Source: Alphaproteobacteria bacterium (lineage in GTDB: Bacteria; Pseudomonadota; Alphaproteobacteria; UBA6615). Taken from it: a DNA stretch of 64,000 nt. The notes beneath the pieces were generated by a model, which saw only the letters and a list, made by a program, of their open reading frames with translations, made no database searches and was not told the DNA's origin. The translations under genes were made by a program, and so were the position numbers. Below, one piece after another: positions 28,997 through 37,540 of the stretch (position 1 is its first letter; each line of letters begins with the position of its first letter). Where the stretch lies: assembly GCA_011087645.1 (NCBI GenBank), contig JAALLF010000004.1:140987-204986 (forward strand). Reading direction: 5' to 3'.

Positions 28997-29000
28997 GAGG
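28933..29000. repeat. CTTCGACAAGCTCAG dispersed repeat, copy A
   Basis: Two inverted units, CCTCATCGTGAGCTTGTCG and CTTCGACAAGCTCAGCATGAGG-type (written in parts), separated by a short spacer. Related copies are at 35635-35701, 62151-62220 and 62846-62917. This copy overlaps the 5' end of the DUF3179 gene and supplies its ATG and first codons. Confidence 0.88.
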
Positions 29001-29036
29001 ACCTATCCCAATCTTGGATGGCGGACATACGTACGT

Positions 29037-30071
29037 CTAAAAGTTTAGCTTTCCGTCGGGAACGAAGGCGCTGAAGGCGAAGGCAAAGGAAACGTCATAG
29101 GGCACGTCCTCCAGGCCGTTTTCGGTTTTCCGTTGGACGATCACATTGCCCACGTCGCGACCTTGCGAAATAACCTGCGCATCGTGAATAGAATTTTGCC
29201 CCGCTTCCCATGTGAGGATCAATTTATCGGCTTCAATCCGTTTGGCGGCTTTGAGTTTCGCTAGGGTCCAGGCCTCATCACCGACGATGACAACCCGTTC
29301 GAGAACCCTCACACCATCCGGCAGTTCATAGGGAAAATTCAACCGCGCGACCGCTCTCGGTAGCGAGCGTGAATCCATCCCCTGATAGGGCGAGGCGCCG
29401 TAGGGTCGGGCGCGATCGTTCTCCGGCACCAAAACTTTGCCATTGGGCGCCCGCTCACGAAATTTTTCCAGAGACTCCAGTCGGGCCGCCAAGGGTTTCA
29501 TGGACTTGCCGGTTAGCGAGCCGATCATCGCTTCCCCGGTGAACTGCTGCCACCAGCTCTCGGTCTGTTTATCGTACATCACCATGTCTTTGTGACGCAG
29601 ACGCCCCGTGTTGCCGAAATCGAGCACTTGGCCGTCCACGCGGCGGTCGAACACAACGCCGGAATTACACAGCGGGCAATAGCTGATCAAAACCGGAACG
29701 CCGCCAATGTCCTCGTTGACGATCTCGTGCCACAGCAGAATACGCAGCGGATAGGCGCGGAAATCACCGTTGATGCCAATCGACAGCACCGGTTCTAACG
29801 GTCCGATATCGGTTGCCTTGTCGGCATCGACGTAAATCGGCGTTGCCACCGGCGGAATCGAATCGCGGGTATTGCCGTCATCATCGATCTCGGACAGTTC
29901 GATCGATCGGGAATCGAAGTCAGTGAGCGGAAACTCGTTCTGCCAAGCGCGCTGACCCTGGGCAAACGCGCCGGAAAAGGCGAACCACAAACTGACCGCG
30001 GCGATTATCAAAACGGTAAAGGCCAGTCCGTAGTGGGACTGGCCTCTCCGTAATAGCGACATAAGTTTCAT
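29037..30071 (-). CDS. DUF3179 exported protein, copy 2
   Basis: 344 residues. An N-terminal signal or anchor (about 15-37, ending GAFAQG) precedes WQNEFPLTDFD, then the shared core ILLWHEIVNEDIGG, SYCPLCNSGVVFDRR, MVMYDKQTESWWQQFTGEAMIG and FRERAPNGKVLVPEN. It is closest to copy 1 over the core. Located 35 bp after copy 3 and 40 bp before copy 1, so the three are probably one transcript. The paired cysteines could bind metal or form a disulfide in the periplasm (inference). ATG at 30062 is an alternative start. Confidence 0.88.
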   Translation of the reverse strand: MKLMSLLRRGQSHYGLAFTVLIIAAVSLWFAFSGAFAQGQRAWQNEFPLTDFDSRSIELSEIDDDGNTRDSIPPVATPIYVDADKATDIGPLEPVLSIGINGDFRAYPLRILLWHEIVNEDIGGVPVLISYCPLCNSGVVFDRRVDGQVLDFGNTGRLRHKDMVMYDKQTESWWQQFTGEAMIGSLTGKSMKPLAARLESLEKFRERAPNGKVLVPENDRARPYGASPYQGMDSRSLPRAVARLNFPYELPDGVRVLERVVIVGDEAWTLAKLKAAKRIEADKLILTWEAGQNSIHDAQVISQGRDVGNVIVQRKTENGLEDVPYDVSFAFAFSAFVPDGKLNF

Positions 30072-30106
30072 AGTCGTCTGTCGTCTTCGTATCTGGAAAG
30101 TTCGAT

Positions 30107-31108
30107 CTATTTGTTGATCGTGCCTTCCTTATTAAAAGCGTGGAACGAGAACGCGAAGGTCACGTCATGGACGGCATCGACAAGCGTATCGCCTTCCTTA
30201 CGCTGGACGACGATATTGCCGATATCTTGGCCATCGGAAATATTGCGCTCATCCATGGCCGCGTTCTGACCGGGTTCCCAAGTGATCACCAAATCGCCTT
30301 TCTCGATACGCTTTTCGCGGCGTAACAAGTCGATCGACCAGGCCTCGTCCTCAACCGCCAGGACATAATCCAGCGGACGGATGCCTTCGGGGAAGGAACC
30401 GCGATAGAGGAACGGCTGGGGCGAGGAATCATACCCGGCATAGGGGTTGAAACCGGCGCCACCGCGTGGGCTCACCAGAACCTCGCCGTCGGGGAAACGT
30501 CCTCTGAATTTATCGAAGGATTCGACGCGCACCGGCAACATGGTCAATTGGGTGCCGGTATGCTCGCCGACGATACCCTCGCCGGTGAACTGCTGCCACC
30601 AGCTCTCGGTCTGCCGATCCCACATGACCAGATCGGAATTTCGTAGTTTGCCGGAGACACCAAAGTCATAGATCGTACCGTTGACATTACGGTCGAACAC
30701 AATGGCCGAGTTACACAGCGGACAATAGGTTACCGTAATCGGTTTTCCGTTGAGTTCGTCATTAACTATCTCATGGGTCATCAAAATGCCCAACGGATAG
30801 GCCCTCGCCTTACCATCGATGGCGACGGTGATGACCGGCTCGGTGCCCTTGTACAAGCGTTCGACTTTGTCGATCGTCGCGAACCGAGGATTATCGATCG
30901 GCGGGATGCCGTCCTTCGGCACGCCGCCGGAAAAGATCTCGTCAAACGGCACATTCGATTTCGAGAAGTCTGTGCTCGGCCATTCCAGCTTCCAAAACGC
31001 AGGATTGGCTTGGCCTGACGTCGACACAATCAAAACAAGTATGCCGGCGCTAATTGCCGCAACGGTGCGGCTCCATTTTTCGGTAGTGAACAGAGGCATG
31101 ATGAACAT
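30107..31108 (-). CDS. DUF3179 exported protein, copy 3
   Basis: 333 residues, first gene of the triplet. A signal peptide (about 13-34, ending SGQA) precedes FWKLEWPSTDFSKS. The core differs most from the other two: ILMTHEIVNDELNGKP, TYCPLCNSAIVFDRN, LVMWDRQTESWWQQFTGEGIVG, FRGRFPDGEVLVSPRGG. The CPLCNS motif is kept. Two ATGs (31108 and 31099) are possible. The first member of the family unit may be the ancestral copy, but that needs a tree. Confidence 0.88.
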   Translation of the reverse strand: MFIMPLFTTEKWSRTVAAISAGILVLIVSTSGQANPAFWKLEWPSTDFSKSNVPFDEIFSGGVPKDGIPPIDNPRFATIDKVERLYKGTEPVITVAIDGKARAYPLGILMTHEIVNDELNGKPITVTYCPLCNSAIVFDRNVNGTIYDFGVSGKLRNSDLVMWDRQTESWWQQFTGEGIVGEHTGTQLTMLPVRVESFDKFRGRFPDGEVLVSPRGGAGFNPYAGYDSSPQPFLYRGSFPEGIRPLDYVLAVEDEAWSIDLLRREKRIEKGDLVITWEPGQNAAMDERNISDGQDIGNIVVQRKEGDTLVDAVHDVTFAFSFHAFNKEGTINK

Positions 31109-31168
31109 CCCAATTCTTTCATCTGTAGTTTCAGGACCGTGCGACTCCTAGCTTAAGAAAGCTAGAGG

Positions 31169-31199
31169 AAAAAAAGATGGCGGCGCGTGCGCCGCCATC
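31169..31199 (-). terminator. Terminator of the short-chain dehydrogenase gene
   Basis: A perfect 11-bp stem GATGGCGGCGC-gt-GCGCCGCCATC (31176-31199) is followed on the minus strand by seven T (31169-31175). A second small palindrome, CTAGCTT-aag-AAAGCTAG, lies at 31148-31165. Confidence 0.9.
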
Positions 31200-31317
31200 A
31201 GTTGCTCCAAGCGTAAGTAGAATGGAGAAGCACGATGATCATGATTAAAAGATACTGCTTTTAGCGGCGTTTAAAAGTCACACCGCGTCACGAGTTTGTG
31301 ACGCTTCAAACGCGCGG

Positions 31318-32163
31318 CTATCCGCCCTTTTGCCGCTCCCGGAAGGCGACCCAATCTGCGTCGCTCATGGACTTCATGAGATTGGATTGGCCGGCATTGC
31401 CCAGCCATTCCCCGCCATCGATGGTAACCACCTCGCCGGTGATGTAGCCGGCGCCGTCGGAAACTAGAAAAGCGGCAAGGTCCGCTAATTCGGGTATTTC
31501 GCCCGCCCGCCCCAAGGGCATGCGGGTTTCGAACTCCTTGGCATAGTCTTCTGTCGGCAACAGCCGATCCCAGGCGCCCTTGGTGGGAAAAGGTCCCGGC
31601 GCGATGGCGTTGAGGCGAATGCCGTGATGCCCCCATTCCGCGGCGAGCGAGCGGGTCAGAGCCAGAGCGCCGGCCTTGCCCATCGCCGACGGCACCACAT
31701 AGGCCGATCCGGTCCAGGCATAAGTGGTCACGATACTCAGCACATTGGCCGCCTGCCCCAACTCGATCCATCTCTTGCCGCAGGACAGCGTCAAATAGGC
31801 GGCGCCATGGAGGACAATGCCGAGCACCGCATCGATGGCCCGGGGGCTCAAGGTTTCATAGCGAGCAAGGATGTTGCCCGCTGCGTTATTGACCAGGACA
31901 TCTATCGGCGCGGTCTGGAACGCCGCCTCGACCATCGCATCGACCGCCTCGGCATCGCGGATATCGCATTGCCGCACTTCGACCTCACGGCCAAATTCGT
32001 TGGCGAATTCATCGGCTGTGCCCTCAAGCAACTCCTCGCGCCGGCCGCAAATGACCAAATCGGCGCCCAGCTCCATGAACCGGTGGCCCATCGCCTTACC
32101 CAACCCGGTACCGCCGCCGCTAATCAGCGCCCGTTTGCCGGCCAGTAATCCGTCTTTGAACAT
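31318..32163 (-). CDS. Short-chain dehydrogenase/reductase (dienoyl-CoA reductase-like)
   Basis: 281 residues from the ATG at 32163 (AAGGGG upstream); a TTG at 32184 is in frame. SDR motifs: cofactor loop SGGGTGLGKAM, acidic CDIRD, VNNAAGN, and the substrate-binding IRLNAIAPGPFPTKGAWDRL. In the catalytic helix the usual YxxxK is not plain: the region reads TTYAWTGSAYVVPSAMGKAGALALTRSLA. This lack of tyrosine at the SxxxK-type position is typical of the 2,4-dienoyl-CoA reductase/PECR group. A fatty acyl-CoA substrate is likely. It is divergent from an acyl-CoA synthetase gene. Confidence 0.88.
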   Translation of the reverse strand: MFKDGLLAGKRALISGGGTGLGKAMGHRFMELGADLVICGRREELLEGTADEFANEFGREVEVRQCDIRDAEAVDAMVEAAFQTAPIDVLVNNAAGNILARYETLSPRAIDAVLGIVLHGAAYLTLSCGKRWIELGQAANVLSIVTTYAWTGSAYVVPSAMGKAGALALTRSLAAEWGHHGIRLNAIAPGPFPTKGAWDRLLPTEDYAKEFETRMPLGRAGEIPELADLAAFLVSDGAGYITGEVVTIDGGEWLGNAGQSNLMKSMSDADWVAFRERQKGG

Positions 32164-32309
32164 CGTGATAAACCCCTTCTTCAACTGATCCTAATTGCCC
32201 GCAGTATGGAAGCGCCGCCACACTTCATCCAAACCCGGAGCGCTCATTGCCTGCATATGCAAAGCAACGCTATCTTCGTCGTAAGTTTTATGGGGGAGCA
32301 ACGTTAAAA

Positions 32310-33953
32310 ATGAAACCGGCTGCAAACTACGACGCCATGTGTGCGCAACAGCGATGGCGTATCCCTGAGCATTTCAATATGGGCGTCGCGATCTGCGACA
32401 AACAACGGCAGCGCGATGTGGCCCTGATCCACCCACTCGGCAACGACGATGTCCGCGAATATACCTTCGGCGATCTGAAACGCCTGTCGAACCGGTTGGC
32501 TAATCTATTGGCCGCGAATGGCATCAACCGCGGCGACCGGGTCGGCATTCTACTGCCCCAAACCCCAGAAACCGCAACCGCCCATATCGCTATCTACAAG
32601 GCGGGCCTGGTCGCCATGCCGCTGTTCGTGTTGTTCGGCGCCGACGCCCTGGAATATCGGCTGGCGGATTCCGGCGCCCGCGCCCTAATCACCGATAAGG
32701 AGAACGCGGCCAAACTCCTTGGCATCCGCGACCGCTTGCCCGATCTGGAGCTGGTATTGTCGATCGACGGTGCGGGCGAAGACGGCGCCGACGGGGCGTT
32801 GGATTTTCACGGCGAACTGGCCAAGGTGTCCGACAAATTCGATCCGGTCGACACGCTGGCCGAAGATCCCGGATTGCTGATCTATACATCGGGCACCACC
32901 GGCCCGCCCAAGGGCGCGCTCCATGCCCATCGGGTGCTGATCGGCCACATGCCGGGCGTCGAGATGATCTTCGACTTCTTTCCCCAACCCGGCGACGTGG
33001 CCTGGACCCCGGCCGATTGGGCCTGGATCGGCGGGCTCTACGACGTAATGATGCCGGCGCTCTACCGTGGCGTGCCGCAAGTCATTAACCCGCCGGGCAA
33101 ATTCGACGCGGAAGCGGCATTCGAGCTGATCGCGCGCTTCGCCATCAATGTCGCCTTCATTCCGCCGACCGGCTTGAAGATGATGCGCCAAGTGGCCAAT
33201 CCGCGCGACCGGTGGAACTACGCGCTGCGCACCGTGTTCTCCGGCGGCGAAGCCCTGGGTACTGAACTGATGGGCTGGGGCCGCGACGCGCTGGGGGTGG
33301 TGATCAACGAGGCCTATGGCCAGACCGAATGCAACGTCATCGTCGGCTGTTGCGGCGGCATCATGACACCGCCGCCGGGCTCCATGGGCCGCGCCTCGCC
33401 GGGTCACGACCTGGCGATCCTCGACGAAAACGGCGTCGAGGTGCCTCATGGCGAACTGGGTAGCATCTGCTGCAAGGCGCCCGACCCCGTCATGTTTTTG
33501 GAATATTGGAACCAGCCCGAGGCCACTCGAAACAAGTTCGTCACAGACATCAACGGCGACAAATGGCTGGTCACCGGCGACACGGCAAAGCAGGACGAAG
33601 ACGGTTGGATTTTCTTCATCGGCCGCGACGATGATGTGATCACCTCATCGGGTTACCGCATCGGGCCGGCGGAAGTGGAGGACTGCCTATTCGCCCATCC
33701 CTCGGTCGCCCTGTCGGCGGTCATCGGCGTGCCCGATCCCGAGCGCACCGAGCGGGTAAAGGCGTTCATCATTCTCAACGAAGGGTTTGAGGCGTCGGAC
33801 GATCTGGCCCGCGACATCCAATCCCATGTGCGCACCCGCCTCGCCGCCCACGAATATCCCCGCGACGTCGAGTTCGTCACCGAATTGCCGATGACCACCA
33901 CCGGCAAGATCCAACGCAAGGTGTTGCGGGAGCGAGAAGTAGCGAAGTTGTAA
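32310..33953 (+). CDS. AMP-forming acyl-CoA synthetase
   Basis: 547 residues from the ATG at 32310; an upstream in-frame start at 32247 is less likely. ANL-family motifs in order: phosphate loop YTSGTTGPPKGALH near residue 195, EAYGQTECN near residue 340, VTGDTAKQDEDGWIFFIGRDDDVITSSGYRIGP near 420-455 (hinge), and the C-terminal lysine in TTTGKIQRKVLRE. It activates a carboxylic acid with ATP and CoA. The ACS/medium-chain (ACSM-like) type is suggested by length and motifs. Paired divergently with a dienoyl-CoA-reductase-like gene, so fatty acid breakdown is plausible. Confidence 0.92.
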   Translation: MKPAANYDAMCAQQRWRIPEHFNMGVAICDKQRQRDVALIHPLGNDDVREYTFGDLKRLSNRLANLLAANGINRGDRVGILLPQTPETATAHIAIYKAGLVAMPLFVLFGADALEYRLADSGARALITDKENAAKLLGIRDRLPDLELVLSIDGAGEDGADGALDFHGELAKVSDKFDPVDTLAEDPGLLIYTSGTTGPPKGALHAHRVLIGHMPGVEMIFDFFPQPGDVAWTPADWAWIGGLYDVMMPALYRGVPQVINPPGKFDAEAAFELIARFAINVAFIPPTGLKMMRQVANPRDRWNYALRTVFSGGEALGTELMGWGRDALGVVINEAYGQTECNVIVGCCGGIMTPPPGSMGRASPGHDLAILDENGVEVPHGELGSICCKAPDPVMFLEYWNQPEATRNKFVTDINGDKWLVTGDTAKQDEDGWIFFIGRDDDVITSSGYRIGPAEVEDCLFAHPSVALSAVIGVPDPERTERVKAFIILNEGFEASDDLARDIQSHVRTRLAAHEYPRDVEFVTELPMTTTGKIQRKVLREREVAKL

Positions 33954-34085
33954 ACCCTCTCCCACCGGGAGAGGGTGGCGAGCGAAAGTGAGCCGGGTGA
34001 GGGGAAATAGGCGGAAAAGCTTTGGCTGAGAGGATTATATCCCCTCACCCCAACCCCTCTCCCCAAGGAGAGGGGCTTTGCGCCA
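33954..34085. repeat. Dispersed palindromic (REP-like) element, copy 2
   Basis: Starts right after the acyl-CoA synthetase stop. ACCCTCTCCcaccGGGAGAGGGT, GGCGAGCG and GGTGAGGGG form one end; CCCCTCACCCCAACCCC and the hairpin CCTCTCCccaaGGAGAGG then CTTTGC form the other. It is the reverse complement of copy 1 (8171-8367) with a much shorter centre. It separates two convergent genes. Confidence 0.85.
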
Positions 34086-34109
34086 TTCTCAATGTCGGCG
34101 GATTCCCCG

Positions 34110-34439
34110 TTATTTCTTATATTCGATCTCGAAGCCCGTAACGGTGATATCGCCGGTATTGATGGCGTTGTGTTCGACGGGAGCCGAATAGGCCGAGGCG
34201 CCGCCGGGCTTATAGGAGAACACCGCGCTGGTGCCGTCGGCGAAATGGGAGGTTAGCTCACCCTCCGACTGGTGCATCACCACATAGTCCCACTCATGGA
34301 CGTGCCAGCCGGTCTGCTCGCCGGGGTGGAGGATATATTGAGTGATCCGGGTCTTTTCGTCTTCGTGGACCAGGATCGGTTCGGCGCAGGTGCGCCCGCC
34401 GGTTTGGTCTTCGGTCTTATCGGCGAGTTGCGTGGACAT
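34110..34439 (-). CDS. Small cupin-domain protein
   Basis: 109 residues, one cupin barrel: TQYILHPGEQTGWHVHEWDYVV holds the first metal motif (G..T..H.H...), and the second is degenerate (VEHNAINTGDITV). Metal binding by H46 and H48 is likely. Such small cupins may be enzymes or sensors; the ligand is unknown. It is divergent from a 2-oxoglutarate dioxygenase gene, sharing a 144-bp promoter region, which hints at a shared pathway. Confidence 0.88.
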   Translation of the reverse strand: MSTQLADKTEDQTGGRTCAEPILVHEDEKTRITQYILHPGEQTGWHVHEWDYVVMHQSEGELTSHFADGTSAVFSYKPGGASAYSAPVEHNAINTGDITVTGFEIEYKK

Positions 34440-34583
34440 GGTGGCCCTACCCTTCTTTCAGTGGCTGATATGATGGCATGGTGCATTTTCTTGAATATGC
34501 CCGGCGCGATCAAGGTTAACCGCCTCAATTGCGACAGACATATGGATTTCGGCTATAGTGAGTTGAGAATGAAAGGAATGCCG

Positions 34584-35612
34584 ATGAGCGTCCAACAACA
34601 AGAACAAGTTCGCGAAACTGTCATACCCGCGCCCGAAGGCGCCATCCCCATTATCGATATCGGGCCCATGTTGGCCGGCACGCCCGGCGCGATCGACGAT
34701 GTGGCCGACGGCATCCGCCACGCCTGCACCGAAATTGGCTTCTTCTTCATCACTAATCACGGCATGGATGAGGGTCTCGTCGAGCGCGCTTTCGACGCCT
34801 CGCGCGCCTATTTCGCGCTGCCGCTCGAGGAAAAGATGAAGGCGCGGATGAACCGCCACCAATGCGGCTACATGCCGCCCAACGTGTCGGTCCACACCGA
34901 TACGTTCGAAACTCGGCAGGGCTCGATGCGCGCGCAGGTTAGCGAGGCGTTTAAATTCACATCCGATCTCGGCCCCGACGATCCCGACTATGGGCAGAAC
35001 CGGCGCTTCCGCGGCCACAATAAGTGGCCCGATCCCGATCTCGTACCGGGCCTGCACGACGCATTTATGGGGTTTCACATCGCGTTCGAAGCGCTAGGTC
35101 GCAAACTGCTGACGCCCCTATCGGTGTCCTTGGGTATGCCAGCGGATTATTTCGATCCGTTCTTCGAACGCTCTAGCTCGATGACCCGCATCGCCTACTA
35201 TCTGCCGATCAGCCCGGACATCGACCAAATATCGCTTCCCGGTCACACCGATATTTCGTTCCTGTCGATGATCCCGCCGGCGACCCGGCCCGGCTTGGAG
35301 ATATTGTTACCGACCGGCGAATGGATCGAGCAACCGGTGATCGCCGACGCCATCCTGGTCAACACCGGCAACACCATGGTGCGCTGGATCAACGACGAAT
35401 ATATCGCCACGCGACATCGGGTGCGCGCCGATAGCGTGGGCGAACGCCATTCGAATATCTTTTTTCTCTATCCCAACGTGGACGCCATGATGGACTGCGT
35501 GCCGAGCTGTCAGGGACCTGACAAGCCAGCGCAATATCCGTCGATCCGCTTTGGCGATTATCACGCCGAATACGCGGCGCGCAACTTCGGCTATGCCGAG
35601 GATTGGGACTGA
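34584..35612 (+). CDS. Isopenicillin N synthase-like Fe(II)/2-oxoglutarate dioxygenase
   Basis: 342 residues from the ATG at 34584, which has AAAGGA 6 bp before it; the frame is open much further upstream but without a ribosome site. An N-terminal DIOX_N domain (IPIIDIGPML, CTEIGFFFITNHG) leads into the 2OG-Fe(II) jelly roll. The iron triad is H and D in GHTDISFLSM and H in ATRHRV. An arginine for the co-substrate follows in RADSVGERHS. Members hydroxylate or desaturate small molecules. No biosynthetic cluster is nearby, so the substrate is open. Confidence 0.88.
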   Translation: MSVQQQEQVRETVIPAPEGAIPIIDIGPMLAGTPGAIDDVADGIRHACTEIGFFFITNHGMDEGLVERAFDASRAYFALPLEEKMKARMNRHQCGYMPPNVSVHTDTFETRQGSMRAQVSEAFKFTSDLGPDDPDYGQNRRFRGHNKWPDPDLVPGLHDAFMGFHIAFEALGRKLLTPLSVSLGMPADYFDPFFERSSSMTRIAYYLPISPDIDQISLPGHTDISFLSMIPPATRPGLEILLPTGEWIEQPVIADAILVNTGNTMVRWINDEYIATRHRVRADSVGERHSNIFFLYPNVDAMMDCVPSCQGPDKPAQYPSIRFGDYHAEYAARNFGYAEDWD

Positions 35613-35634
35613 GTGTTGGGGCTGGTGCCGCCCA

Positions 35635-35701
35635 CATGGTTCGACAGGCTCACCATGAGGGATGTTCCCACGCCTCATCCTGAGCTTGTCGAAGGATGAG
35701 G
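35635..35701. repeat. CTTCGACAAGCTCAG dispersed repeat, copy B
   Basis: Units CATGGTTCGACAGGCTCACC and CCTCATCCTGAGCTTGTCG lie as an inverted pair with GGATGAGG at the end. It sits between the convergent dioxygenase and small membrane-protein genes. Confidence 0.88.
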
Positions 35702-35717
35702 TTGCTGTGACCTGAAA

Positions 35718-35945
35718 TCAGCAGAGGCGGTGCTTTTGATCCATGCGCAGCGCGGCCAGGTCTTTTTCCCACTGCTCTTCACCGGGCTCTTGATAGATAC
35801 CCAGCGTCGCCTTGTGGTAGTCGAAATTATCTTCGCCTTCGACCGGCTCTTTGTCCCAGCTATCCTTGGTCTTCAGCGCCGAATAAGTGCCGACGACGAT
35901 GACGAGCGCAATAACCGCGATAATGACCCATGCTTCTATTGTCAC
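35718..35945 (-). CDS. Small single-pass membrane protein
   Basis: 75 residues from a GTG at 35945, which has a strong GGAGAAGG site; the frame is also open to 35993. One N-terminal helix (about 4-23: AWVIIAVIALVIVVGTYSAL) is followed by an acidic soluble tail with EDNFDYHKATLGIYQEPGEEQWEKDLAALR. Family not recognised. The tail would face the cytoplasm or periplasm; topology is undecided. It stands alone between convergent and divergent genes. Confidence 0.7.
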   Translation of the reverse strand: MTIEAWVIIAVIALVIVVGTYSALKTKDSWDKEPVEGEDNFDYHKATLGIYQEPGEEQWEKDLAALRMDQKHRLC

Positions 35946-36092
35946 TGACCTTCTCCCAGGCGTCTTCAAACTAATCTTGGCCCAATGTGCCATTTTTCGC
36001 CGATTATGGGAATCACATCTCGGCGAGCGTTGCCACGCTAGGCTAACACCCCTAAAAATAAGCCAAATTCAGGGTCGAGGAGCAAGAGATTG

Positions 36093-37463
36093 ATGGCGGT
36101 GAGCCCCGTCAACGATGCGGCGGACGCAGAATCGCGGGTTCGGGCCGGCGCGAACGAACATGTCAAAGTCGGCGTCTTCGATATCGATGGCCTGCTGCGC
36201 GGCAAATTCATGCATCGCGACAAGTTTGCCAACGCATTGTACGAGGGGTTCGGCTTTTGCGACGTTGTGCTGGGCTGGGACTCCAACGACCAGCTCTACG
36301 ACAATACCCAGCAAACCGGCTGGGATACGGGGTTCCCCGACGCCCAGATACGCGTGCTGCCGGAAACCGGCCGGCGGATCCCCTTCGAAGACAATCGCTG
36401 GCTGTTTCTCGGTGAATTTGCCGGCGATGCCGAAGCGGTCTGCCCTCGTGGCGTGCTGCGCCGGGTGCTACACCGCGCCGACGAAATGGGCTATCGGGTC
36501 AATGTTGGGTTCGAGTACGAATTTTTCGTTTTCGCGGAAACGCCCCATTCGGTGCGCGAGAAAAACTATCGCGACCTGCGGCCTGTCACGCCGGGCAGTT
36601 CCGGCTACTCCCTGCTGCGGGCCGGCGGCCTAGACGATTTCTACACCGACATTCTCGACACCTGCACGGCGATGGATATTCCGCTGGAAGGGGTACATGA
36701 GGAGATGGGCGCCGGGGTGATCGAAGCAGCGATCGCCGTAACCGACGGGCTGGCGGCCGCCGACCGCGCCGCCCTGTTCAAGACGATGATAAAAATCCTC
36801 GCCCAACGACGCGGCCTGATGGCTACCTTCATGGCCAAATGGTCCGCGCGAGAGGCCGGCCAGTCGGGCCATATCCATTTGTCTCTGACCCATAAAGCCG
36901 ACGGTAGCTCGGTCTTCCATGAAGACGGCGCCGAGCACGGCATGAGCGACGCCATGCACCATTTCATAGGCGGTCAGCAGAAGCTGCTCCCCGAAATGAC
37001 GGTGCTCGGGGCGCCGACGGTAAATTCCTATAGCCGGCTGGTGCCCGACCAATGGGCGCCGACCGACGCCAACTGGGGCATCGATAACCGCACTTGTGCG
37101 CTGCGCGTTATTCCGGGCGCGGCGAACAGCCAACGCCTCGAGTACCGGGTCCCGGGTTCCGACGCCAATCCCTATTTGGCCCTAGCCGCCGCCATCGCCT
37201 CCGGGTTGCACGGCATCGAACAGGAGATCGCACCGACATCACCAATCGTCGGCAACGCCAAGGACGCGGAAATACCCGGCGAACTCGTCCTACCCCGCAC
37301 CCTGTCCGACGCCACCACAGCCTTGAGCCGCTCGACAACGGCCCGCGCGTGGTTCGGCGATACCTTCGTCGACCACTTCGCCGCCACCCGCGATTGGGAA
37401 ATACGCGCCTTCCGTAAACATGTCAGCGATTGGGAACTGGCTCGCTATTTCGAGATTATCTGA
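36093..37463 (+). CDS. Glutamine synthetase family protein (gamma-glutamyl ligase-like)
   Basis: 456 residues. GS-fold landmarks: an N-terminal beta-grasp-like part with VGVFDIDGLLRGK, the metal-binding VNVGFEYEFFVF, GAGVIEAAIAV, SGHIHLSL and the PGAANSQRLEYRVPGSDANPYLALAAAIASG C-terminal stretch (in parts). The tyrosine adenylylation loop of GlnA is not apparent. This subgroup includes gamma-glutamyl-polyamine and related amine ligases; the real acceptor is unknown. ATG at 36093 follows GGAG. Confidence 0.9.
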   Translation: MAVSPVNDAADAESRVRAGANEHVKVGVFDIDGLLRGKFMHRDKFANALYEGFGFCDVVLGWDSNDQLYDNTQQTGWDTGFPDAQIRVLPETGRRIPFEDNRWLFLGEFAGDAEAVCPRGVLRRVLHRADEMGYRVNVGFEYEFFVFAETPHSVREKNYRDLRPVTPGSSGYSLLRAGGLDDFYTDILDTCTAMDIPLEGVHEEMGAGVIEAAIAVTDGLAAADRAALFKTMIKILAQRRGLMATFMAKWSAREAGQSGHIHLSLTHKADGSSVFHEDGAEHGMSDAMHHFIGGQQKLLPEMTVLGAPTVNSYSRLVPDQWAPTDANWGIDNRTCALRVIPGAANSQRLEYRVPGSDANPYLALAAAIASGLHGIEQEIAPTSPIVGNAKDAEIPGELVLPRTLSDATTALSRSTTARAWFGDTFVDHFAATRDWEIRAFRKHVSDWELARYFEII

Positions 37464-37540
37464 AAGACGGCGTCTAAAATCATCGTGAGTTGGCGACATT
37501 CCGATTTCGCCTGACCGACGGCGTCGCTAGTGTTTCCGGC

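Noticed and set aside
32685..33449. Long open frame opposite the acyl-CoA synthetase gene
   Set aside because: Shadow frame; low-complexity R/H/G/D-rich translation and no ribosome site.
34272..34583. Upstream extension of the dioxygenase gene
   Set aside because: It would overlap the divergent cupin gene and has no ribosome site; the family starts near the ATG at 34584.
35718..35993. Longer form of the small membrane protein starting at 35993
   Set aside because: The GTG at 35945 has a strong GGAGAAGG site and gives a clean N-terminal helix.
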